5,313 nucleotides of DNA. Origin: Acetobacteraceae bacterium (GTDB lineage Bacteria; Pseudomonadota; Alphaproteobacteria; Acetobacterales; Acetobacteraceae). The notes below the pieces were generated by a model. It saw nothing but the letters and a program-made list of their open reading frames with translations. It had not been told where the DNA came from and ran no database searches. Positions 1 through 5,313 of the stretch are shown here, piece by piece. How positions within the stretch are numbered: position 1 is the first letter of the stretch; each line of letters starts with the position of its first letter. Location of the stretch: the NCBI GenBank assembly GCA_947478535.1, contig CANJXD010000418.1, forward strand, positions 1-5,313. The letters are read 5' to 3'. Made by a program: the position numbers and the translations under genes.

Positions 1-1040
1 CACTGCCGGGCGCGGCGCGGGCGCAGAATTTCGCCGGGCGCACGATCGAATGGGTGATCCCGCTTGCGGTCGGCGGCGGGTCCGATGTGTGGGCGCGGTT
101 CCACCTGCCCTTCCTGCAACGCCACCTCGACGGTGGCCCGACCGTCGTCATCCGCAACATCACCGGCGGCGGCGGCATCAACGGCACCAACCAGTTCGCT
201 GGCCGGGCGCGGCCGGATGGGCTGATGATCCTCGGCACCACCGGCTCCACCCAGTTCCCCTTCCTGCTCGGCGATCCCCGCGTGCGCTACGACTACGGCG
301 CCTGGGCGCCGGTGCTCGCCTCCCCCACCGGGGGCGCGGCCTATATCCGGCCGGAATTCGGCGTCACAGGCCCTGGCGACTACGCAAAGCTGAAGGCGGC
401 GCAGGGGCTGAAATTCGGCAGCCAGGGGCCGACCTCGCTCGACATGGTGCCGGCCCTGGCCTTCGAGCTGCTGGAAATCGACGTGCAGATCGTCTTCGGC
501 ATGCAGGGCCGCGGCCAGGGGCGCCTCGCCTTCGAGCGCGGCGAAACGCCGATCGACTACCAGACCAGCTCCGCCTTCATCAGCCAGGTGATGCCCCTGG
601 TGCGCGAAGGCAAGGCGGTGCCGCTGTGGAGCTGGGGCACACTGAGCGAGGCGGGCGAGATCGTGCGCGATCCGAACTTCCCGCAACTGCCGAGCTTCCC
701 CGAATTCCTCCAGGCGGCGACCGGCCGTGTGCCCTCCGGCCCGGCCTGGGAAGCCTTCAAGGTGCTGTTCGCCGCCGGCTTCGGCGCGCAGAAATTCGTG
801 GTTCTGCCGAAGACGACGCCGCCGGCGATCCTGGACGCCTATCGCGTCGCCTTCCGCCGCACCATCGCCGACCGGGAATACCTGGAAAAACGCGGCCCGG
901 TGATCGGCGAGTACGATGAGGTGACCGGCGCCGCCTGCGACCGCGCCTATGCGGTGGCGACGACGATCACCCCCGAAGTCCGCCAATGGTGCCGGGACTG
1001 GCTGCTGCGGCGCTTCAACCATCGCCTGAACGAAGGCTGA
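1..1040 (+). CDS. TctC/Bug-family periplasmic solute-binding protein (5' truncated)
   Basis: Extracytoplasmic binding component of a tripartite tricarboxylate transporter; it would capture a carboxylate in the periplasm and hand it to the TctA/TctB membrane part. The reading frame is open from base 3 (first full codon CTG) and 345 codons are present, so the true start lies upstream of the window. An in-frame GTG at 54 lies inside the conserved first strand and is not the start. The first visible residues, LPGAARAQ, look like the end of a Sec-type signal peptide with an ARA|Q cleavage site. The mature part starts with the family pattern: a hydrophobic strand, then VGGGSDVWAR, then VVIRNITGGGGINGTNQ, then RPDGLMIL, equivalent to the usual Bug GG..D / NrpGagG / DGyTl blocks. 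RGETPIDYQTS matches the later RGE block. The mature chain (about 338 residues) is somewhat longer than the usual Bug protein. The next gene encodes the matching permease, which supports the call. The substrate is unknown. Confidence 0.9.
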   Translation, partial: LPGAARAQNFAGRTIEWVIPLAVGGGSDVWARFHLPFLQRHLDGGPTVVIRNITGGGGINGTNQFAGRARPDGLMILGTTGSTQFPFLLGDPRVRYDYGAWAPVLASPTGGAAYIRPEFGVTGPGDYAKLKAAQGLKFGSQGPTSLDMVPALAFELLEIDVQIVFGMQGRGQGRLAFERGETPIDYQTSSAFISQVMPLVREGKAVPLWSWGTLSEAGEIVRDPNFPQLPSFPEFLQAATGRVPSGPAWEAFKVLFAAGFGAQKFVVLPKTTPPAILDAYRVAFRRTIADREYLEKRGPVIGEYDEVTGAACDRAYAVATTITPEVRQWCRDWLLRRFNHRLNEG

Positions 1041-1045
1041 TGCCC

Positions 1046-1070
1046 GGCGGCGCCGGGACCCGGCGCCGCC
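1046..1070 (+). terminator. GC-rich intercistronic hairpin (attenuator/mRNA-stabiliser or weak terminator)
   Basis: Five bases after the stop of the binding-protein gene lies a perfect inverted repeat. The left arm GGCGGCGCCGGG (1046-1057) and right arm CCCGGCGCCGCC (1059-1070) are separated by a single A at 1058; allowing for a loop, about 10-11 base pairs can form. It is followed by TCCCCCC and not by a T-run, so it is not a classical intrinsic terminator. Between the binding protein and the permease of an uptake operon such a hairpin commonly protects the upstream mRNA or limits read-through, so the binding protein is made in excess. That role is inference; the inverted repeat itself is directly visible. 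Confidence 0.6.
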
Positions 1071-1120
1071 TCCCCCCGCACGACTTCACCACCCGGCCCC
1101 CCAAATCGGCCGGCGCTTGC

Positions 1121-1126
1121 AAAGGA
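1121..1126 (+). promoter_or_regulatory. Ribosome binding site of the TctA-TctB gene
   Basis: AAAGGA lies 7 bases before the ATG at 1134, which is good Shine-Dalgarno spacing. It supports that ATG as the start. No convincing -35/-10 promoter was recognised in the remaining stretch 1071-1120. Confidence 0.7.
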
Positions 1127-1133
1127 CGGCGCA

Positions 1134-3089
1134 ATGCTTGACGCCCTGCTCTCGGCGCTCCTCTCGCTGTCCGAGCCGGAACGGCTTGGCTACATGGCCC
1201 TGGGTGTCGCGATCGGCTACGCGATCGGCGTGCTGCCGGCGCTGGGCGGGCTGGCGGGGCTCTCGCTCGTGCTGCCCTTCATCTACGGGCTCGATCAGGT
1301 CTCGGCGCTGGCGATGCTGGTCGGCCTGGTCGCCGTGGCGGCCACGGCGGATACCTACAGCTCCATCCTGATGGGCATCCCCGGCTCCTCCGCCAGCCAG
1401 GCCACCATCCTGGATGGCTTCCCGATGGCCAGGCGCGGCGAAGCGGCCCGCGCGCTCTCGGCCTCGTTCCTCGCCTCGATGATCGGCGGGCTGGTGGGTG
1501 CGGCGATCCTGACGGGGGCGGTGATGGTGGCGCGGCCGCTGATCCTTGCCCTCGGCACGGCGGAGCTGTTCATGCTGGCGGTGCTGGGGCTTTCCATGGT
1601 GGGCGTGCTCGCCGGGCGGTCCTTCGCCAAGGGGCTGGTCGCCTGCGGGTTGGGGCTGGCACTCGGCACCGTGGGCTCGGCGCCGGCCACCTCCGAATAC
1701 CGCAATGATTTCGGCACGCTCTATCTCTCGGATGGCCTGCCGCTGCCGGTGCTGGTGCTGGCGATCTTCGCGCTGCCGGAAATCGTCGATCTCGCCCGCG
1801 GCGGCGGCACGATTTCGCAGAGTGCCGAGCTCGGCAAGGGCTGGATGGCCGGGGTACGCGATATCGGCAAGCATTGGTGGCTGCTGCTGCGGACTTCCTC
1901 CATCGGCAGCGTGCTCGGCGCGATCCCGGGGCTTGGCGGCAGCGTCACGGACTGGATCGTCTATGGCCATGCCGTGCAGACGGAAAAGAACGGCCAGTTC
2001 GGCAAGGGCGATGTCCGCGGCGTGATCGCCGTCGAGGCCTCGAACAATGCGCGCGAAGGCGGCGCCCTGGTGCCGACGCTGTTCTTCGGAATCCCCTCCT
2101 CCGGCTCCATGGCCGTCTTCCTCGGTGGCATGACACTGATCGGCATCGAGGCCGGGCCGCAGCTGGTGGGGGAACGGCTCGACCTCACCTATGCCATCAT
2201 CTGGTCGCTCGCCATCGCCAATGTGATGGGCACGGCGCTGTGCTTTGCCACCTCCCCCCTGATCGCCAAGCTGACGACGATCCGCTTCGGGCTGATCGCG
2301 CCCTTCATGGTGATGATCGTCTGCTTCGGCGCCTTCAACACCAGCCGGGATATGGCGGACCTGTTCCTGCTGCTCGGTGTCGGCGTGCTGGGCCTGTTCA
2401 TGCGGCGCTTCGGCTGGCCGCGCCCGCCCTTCGTGGTGGGCTTCGTCCTTGCCCAGCCGATGGAGACCTATCTGTACCAGGCCGTGCAGTTCTATGGCTG
2501 GGGCTTCCTCGAGCGCCCCGGCGTGCTGATCATCGCGGCGATGATCGCCGTCTTCGTCTTCGTCGGCGCCCGGCAGCGGCGGCTGGCCGATACGGATGAT
2601 GAGACGGACAAGCGCGGCCAGGCGCGCCCGCAGGCGATCTTCGCCATCGTGCCGGTCGTGGTCTTCGCCATCGTGCTGCTCGACGCCATGCGGCACAGCT
2701 TCCTCGGCGCGGTCTTCCCCGCCATGGTCGCCGGCACCATGCTGCTGATCAGCGTGCCCGTTCTGCTCAAGCTCGCCTTCGCCAAGGATGCGGGCAGCCT
2801 GCTGCATGATGGGGAGGAAGGCTCGGATGAAAGCCAGGGCGGGTTCTGGACCTATCTGTTCTGGTTCGCCGCGCTGATCCTGGGCTCCGCCCTGTTCGGC
2901 TTCCTGCTGGCGAGCATCGTCTTCTTCCTGGCGTTCCTGCGCCACGCCGCGAAATGCACCTGGACCCTCACCTTGGTGCTGACCACCATCGCCAATGGCG
3001 GGCTGATCGCGGTGGCGAACATCCTGGTGCTCGACTTCCCCTCTGGCGTGCTGCAATCCCTCATCGACCTGCCCTGGCCGCTGCGCTGA
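1134..3089 (+). CDS. Tripartite tricarboxylate transporter permease, TctA fused to a TctB-like domain
   Basis: Membrane part of a TTT carboxylate importer in the inner membrane, 651 residues; a TctA alone is usually about 500. Residues 1 to about 479 are TctA: two related halves of hydrophobic segments. The first half has VLPALGG (33-39) and a GIPGS..SQAT..DGFPMARRGEA block (P83, G84, D94, G95). The second half has AIPGLGG (263-269) and GIPSSGS (P321). A charged, helix-breaking linker (about 480-500, RQRRLADTDDETDKRG) follows. Residues from about 501 to 651 are TctB-like: hydrophobic segments near 501-519 and 524-545, an acidic loop, then long hydrophobic stretches from 571 on, ending with LDFPSGVLQSL, which resembles the usual TctB C-terminus. 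No separate tctB lies in the window, which fits a fusion. The start ATG has a ribosome binding site at 1121-1126. The first half reads PALG where many family members read PGLG. The gene is in the same orientation as its binding-protein partner. The substrate cannot be inferred from the sequence. Confidence 0.92.
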   Translation: MLDALLSALLSLSEPERLGYMALGVAIGYAIGVLPALGGLAGLSLVLPFIYGLDQVSALAMLVGLVAVAATADTYSSILMGIPGSSASQATILDGFPMARRGEAARALSASFLASMIGGLVGAAILTGAVMVARPLILALGTAELFMLAVLGLSMVGVLAGRSFAKGLVACGLGLALGTVGSAPATSEYRNDFGTLYLSDGLPLPVLVLAIFALPEIVDLARGGGTISQSAELGKGWMAGVRDIGKHWWLLLRTSSIGSVLGAIPGLGGSVTDWIVYGHAVQTEKNGQFGKGDVRGVIAVEASNNAREGGALVPTLFFGIPSSGSMAVFLGGMTLIGIEAGPQLVGERLDLTYAIIWSLAIANVMGTALCFATSPLIAKLTTIRFGLIAPFMVMIVCFGAFNTSRDMADLFLLLGVGVLGLFMRRFGWPRPPFVVGFVLAQPMETYLYQAVQFYGWGFLERPGVLIIAAMIAVFVFVGARQRRLADTDDETDKRGQARPQAIFAIVPVVVFAIVLLDAMRHSFLGAVFPAMVAGTMLLISVPVLLKLAFAKDAGSLLHDGEEGSDESQGGFWTYLFWFAALILGSALFGFLLASIVFFLAFLRHAAKCTWTLTLVLTTIANGGLIAVANILVLDFPSGVLQSLIDLPWPLR

Positions 3090-3115
3090 CGGCCCCTTCG
3101 CTGACGAGAGCCCCC

Positions 3116-4234
3116 ATGTCCGAACCGCATCTCCAGACCGCCATCCCCTGCACCTTCATGCGGGGCGGCACCAGCCGCGGCCCCTACTTCCTCCGCACCG
3201 ACCTGCCGGCGGATCGTGACGCGGCGGCGCAGGTCATCCTCGCCGCCGTGGGCTCCCCCGATGCGCGCCAGATCGATGGCGTGGGCGGGGCGACAACGCT
3301 GACGACGAAGGTCGTGCTCGTCTCGAAGTCGGAACCCGGCAAGCCGGAACAGGTGGACTACCTGTTCGCCCAGCCCTCCATCGACCGCGCCTTCGTGGAT
3401 TGGGGGCCGACCTGCGGCAACATGCTGTCCGGCGTCGGCCCCTTCGCCATCGAAAGCGGCCTGGTCCCCGCCGAGGATGGGGAGACCAAGGTGATGATCC
3501 GCGCCATCAACACCGGCGCGCTGATCGAGGCCTTAGTGCAGACCCCCGGCCGCCGCGTGCGCTATGACGGCAACACCGCCATCGCCGGCGTCCCCGGCAC
3601 CGCCGCCCCGGTGCTGCTGAACTTCGCCGATGCCGTGGGCGGCGCCACCGGCAAGCTGATGCCGACCGGCCATGCGCTCGATCATATCGAGGGCGTCGAT
3701 GTCACCTGCCTCGATGTCTGCATGCCCGTCGTCATCGCCCGCGCCAAGGACCTCGGCAAGACGGGGCGGGAGAGTGCGAAGGAACTCGACGCCGACAAGG
3801 CCTTCATGGCCCGCATCGAGACCATCCGCCGCGCCGCCAGCCTCGCCATGGGCATGGGCGATGCGGAAGGTCGCGTCATTCCGAAATTCGCCATGATCGC
3901 CGAACCCGCCGCCGAGGATGGCTCCGTCACCGCGCGCTACTTCACGCCGCTGGCAACCCACGAAGCCATGGCGGTAACGGGCGGCATCTGCATCGCCTCC
4001 GCCTGCAAACTGTCCGGCACCGTCGCCGCCGGCATTGCCCGCGTGACCGACGCGGTGCGCGAAGCCATCGTGATCGAACACCCCACCGGCAGCATGGAAG
4101 CCGTGATCACCACCGGCACCGATGCGGCCGGGGCGCCGACCATCCTCGCCGGCGGCACGCTGCGCACGGCGCGCCGCATCATGAAGGGGGAGGTCTATGT
4201 CCCCGCCGCCGTCTGGGCGGGCCCTTCGGCGTGA
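3116..4234 (+). CDS. PrpF-family isomerase, 4-oxalomesaconate tautomerase-like
   Basis: Predicted cytoplasmic isomerase, 372 residues, of the PrpF/GalD/LigU family (two-domain diaminopimelate-epimerase fold). Members move a double bond or tautomerise unsaturated polycarboxylates such as 2-methylaconitate, aconitate or 4-oxalomesaconate. Motifs: IPCTFMRGGTSRGPYF (10-25), GSPDARQIDGVGG (46-58), TTK with K65, DYLFAQ (81-86), CGN with C100, then GVGPFAIESGLV. K65 and C100 sit where family members carry the functional Lys and Cys. The second domain has FADAVGGATGKLMPTG (170-185), PKFAMIAEP (from 256) and HEAMAVTGG (282-290). The GSPDARQIDG and DYLFAQ patterns fit the GalD type better than PrpF of the methylcitrate cycle. 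The frame is open back to 2954 inside the permease gene, but conserved sequence begins just after ATG 3116, so that start is chosen; GACGAG (3104-3109) is a weak ribosome binding site. It lies 26 bp after the permease and overlaps the next gene by 4 bp, so it is probably in the same operon. The exact substrate is uncertain. Confidence 0.9.
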   Translation: MSEPHLQTAIPCTFMRGGTSRGPYFLRTDLPADRDAAAQVILAAVGSPDARQIDGVGGATTLTTKVVLVSKSEPGKPEQVDYLFAQPSIDRAFVDWGPTCGNMLSGVGPFAIESGLVPAEDGETKVMIRAINTGALIEALVQTPGRRVRYDGNTAIAGVPGTAAPVLLNFADAVGGATGKLMPTGHALDHIEGVDVTCLDVCMPVVIARAKDLGKTGRESAKELDADKAFMARIETIRRAASLAMGMGDAEGRVIPKFAMIAEPAAEDGSVTARYFTPLATHEAMAVTGGICIASACKLSGTVAAGIARVTDAVREAIVIEHPTGSMEAVITTGTDAAGAPTILAGGTLRTARRIMKGEVYVPAAVWAGPSA

Positions 4235-5256
4235 GCATGGTTCGTATCGACGAAGCCGCGCTGCTCGACCTCGCGACGCGGGCGCTGGTGGCGGGCGGGA
4301 TGCGGGCCGAGGAAGCCGCACTCGCCGCGCGCATCCTCGTGCTCGCGGATCTGTTCGGGCTGTCGACGCATGGCATCAGCCGCGTGCCGCAATATCTCGG
4401 CCGCGTCACGGTCGGCGGCATCGACGCGCGGGCCGATGTGACGGTGGAGCGCGTGATGCCGGCGCTCGCCATGGTGGATGGCGCCAACGGCATCGGCCCG
4501 CTGGTCGGCATGAAGGCGCTGGAAGCGGCGCTGGAGGGTGCACGCGCCTGCGGCATCGGCGCTGCCTTCGCGCGCGGCAGCAACCATTTCGGCCCGATCG
4601 CGCCCTATGCGCTGATCGCCGCCGAGCAGGGCTTCGCCACCTTCATCGCCAGCAACGCGACGACGACCATCGCGCCCACCGGCGGCAAGGATACCCGGCT
4701 CGGCAACAACCCGCTCGGCATCGGCGTGCCGAACCCGGGCGGCGATCCCGTGATCCTCGACATGGCGCTGTCCGTCGCCGCGCGGGCGAAGATCCGCACC
4801 CTCGCCGCCGCCGGCCAGCCCATCCCGGAAGGCTGGGCCGCGGATGCCGATGGCAATCCCACCACCGATGCGGCGGCAGCGCTGAAGGGCTTCCTGCTGC
4901 CGGTCGGCGGGCACAAGGGCTACGGCCTCGCCATCATGGTGGACCTGCTCTCCGGCCTGCTCTCCGGCGCCGCCTACCTCACCCGCGTCAGCGCCTGGGA
5001 CAAGGCGCCGGAGGTGGCGCAGGACCTCGGCCATGTCTTCATCGCCATCGATGCGACGAAGCTGGCGCCGGCCGCCACCCTCGCCGCGCGCATGAACGAT
5101 TTCGCCGGCATCATCCACACCACGCCGCCCGCCGATCCCGCCCGCCCCGTGATGCTGCCGGGGGAGCGCGAGATGGCGCTGCTGCATGAAGGCCGCGCGC
5201 AGGGCGTGCGCGTGGCGGAAGCGGATCTCGCGAAGCTGCGGCAACTGGCGGGATAG
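4231..5256 (+). CDS. Ldh_2-family (malate/L-lactate dehydrogenase type) NAD(P)-dependent oxidoreductase
   Basis: Cytoplasmic dehydrogenase of the Ldh_2 family, which is unrelated to classical LDH/MDH; members reduce 2-oxo acids or oxidise 2-hydroxy acids (malate, sulfolactate, ureidoglycolate, diketogulonate). With the GTG start it has 341 residues, normal for the family. Visible motifs: LSTHGISRVPQYL with the conserved H47, SNHFG (117-121), LGNNPL (157-162) where many relatives have GTNP, DMALS (177-181), GWAADADGNPTTD (201-213), GGHKGYG (226-232) and PGERE (310-314). All main family blocks are present in order, so the enzyme looks intact. GTG 4231 overlaps the previous stop as GTGA, typical of translational coupling; ATG 4237 in the same frame is an alternative that shortens the protein by two residues. 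No strong ribosome binding site lies at a proper distance. Substrate specificity cannot be assigned from sequence. The neighbours suggest a carboxylic acid produced or imported by the upstream genes. Confidence 0.92.
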   Translation: MSMVRIDEAALLDLATRALVAGGMRAEEAALAARILVLADLFGLSTHGISRVPQYLGRVTVGGIDARADVTVERVMPALAMVDGANGIGPLVGMKALEAALEGARACGIGAAFARGSNHFGPIAPYALIAAEQGFATFIASNATTTIAPTGGKDTRLGNNPLGIGVPNPGGDPVILDMALSVAARAKIRTLAAAGQPIPEGWAADADGNPTTDAAAALKGFLLPVGGHKGYGLAIMVDLLSGLLSGAAYLTRVSAWDKAPEVAQDLGHVFIAIDATKLAPAATLAARMNDFAGIIHTTPPADPARPVMLPGEREMALLHEGRAQGVRVAEADLAKLRQLAG

Positions 5257-5283
5257 GCCCCGGGCGGGTATCCTTCGGGCAAC

Positions 5284-5289
5284 AGGAGG
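5284..5289 (+). promoter_or_regulatory. Strong ribosome binding site of the next gene
   Basis: AGGAGG, a full Shine-Dalgarno core, lies 8 bases before the ATG at 5298. It is the best ribosome binding site in the window and marks a genuine gene start. The 41-bp gap after the dehydrogenase stop shows no convincing terminator, so the new gene may belong to the same transcript. Confidence 0.75.
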
Positions 5290-5297
5290 ATCCCGCC

Positions 5298-5313
5298 ATG
5301 TTCAAGCGACGCA
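5298..5313 (+). CDS. Start of an unidentified gene (3' truncated)
   Basis: Only five full codons are visible, reading MFKRR, before the window ends. The start is supported by AGGAGG at ideal spacing and by same-strand position 41 bp after the previous gene. A short, strongly basic N-terminus is what a secreted protein's signal peptide begins with, so another periplasmic binding protein is possible, but five residues cannot show this. No function is assigned. Confidence 0.6.

Noticed and set aside
50..919. Overlapping plus-strand frame starting with ATG at 50.
   Set aside because: Arginine- and proline-rich out-of-frame product; the frame open from base 3 encodes the TctC-family protein over the same bases.
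1086..3056. A 656-codon open frame on the minus strand, antisense to the permease gene.
   Set aside because: Its product is almost only H, Q, D, E, R, A and G with no recognisable domain, as expected for the antisense frame of a high-GC membrane-protein gene. The plus strand carries clear TctA motifs.
2954..3115. Possible 54-residue N-terminal extension of the PrpF-like protein, inside the end of the permease gene.
   Set aside because: The extension is an R/H/A-rich out-of-frame reading of the permease, and family homology starts right after ATG 3116.
4945..4968. Perfect tandem duplication of the 12-mer CTGCTCTCCGGC.
   Set aside because: It encodes LLSGLLSG inside a helix where Ldh_2 proteins regularly show this kind of L/S/G pattern; codon bias explains the identical bases.
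4195..5244. A 349-codon minus-strand open frame opposite the dehydrogenase gene, and a similar 262-codon one at 3533-4321 opposite the isomerase gene.
   Set aside because: Low-complexity H/R/G/A/D-rich products without family motifs; the plus-strand frames hold intact conserved enzymes.
5257..5283. Possible terminator after the dehydrogenase gene (GCCC ... GGGC pairing).
   Set aside because: Only about four pairs form with a large loop, and there is no T-run, so it is not supportable as a terminator.

Overview
The window is a compact, high-GC, all plus-strand gene cluster from a bacterium. G+C is clearly high, most third codon positions are G or C, and there are long spurious antisense ORFs. 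The gene content is a TctC/Bug-type binding protein, a TctA permease carrying a TctB-like tail, a PrpF-family isomerase and an Ldh_2-family dehydrogenase. This fits a proteobacterium rich in tripartite tricarboxylate transporters (TTT). An alphaproteobacterium of the Acetobacteraceae (Roseomonas-like) type is my best guess, by general impression and not by any search.

Layout. Positions 1-1040 hold the 3' part of a TctC-family periplasmic solute-binding protein; its start lies before the window and the end of its signal peptide is visible. Positions 1041-1133 are a 93-bp gap with a near-perfect GC-rich hairpin (1046-1070) and then a good ribosome binding site. Positions 1134-3089 encode a 651-residue integral membrane protein that joins a TctA permease to a TctB-like small membrane subunit. 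After a 26-bp gap, 3116-4234 encodes a PrpF-family protein closest in motif pattern to 4-oxalomesaconate tautomerase (GalD type). It overlaps by 4 bp (GTGA) with 4231-5256, an Ldh_2 (malate/L-lactate dehydrogenase family) NAD(P)-dependent oxidoreductase. After 41 bp a new gene with a strong ribosome binding site starts at 5298 and runs off the end.

How they work together (inference): the binding protein captures a carboxylic acid in the periplasm and the TctA-TctB protein imports it using an ion gradient. In the cytoplasm the PrpF-like enzyme would shift a double bond or tautomerise an unsaturated di- or tricarboxylate. The Ldh-like enzyme would interconvert a 2-hydroxy acid and a 2-oxo acid. 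The substrate cannot be read from the sequence. No RNA gene, mobile element, CRISPR array or attachment site was seen. I see no clearly undescribed system; the most interesting points are the fused transporter subunits, the specific isomerase/dehydrogenase pairing and the intercistronic hairpin.
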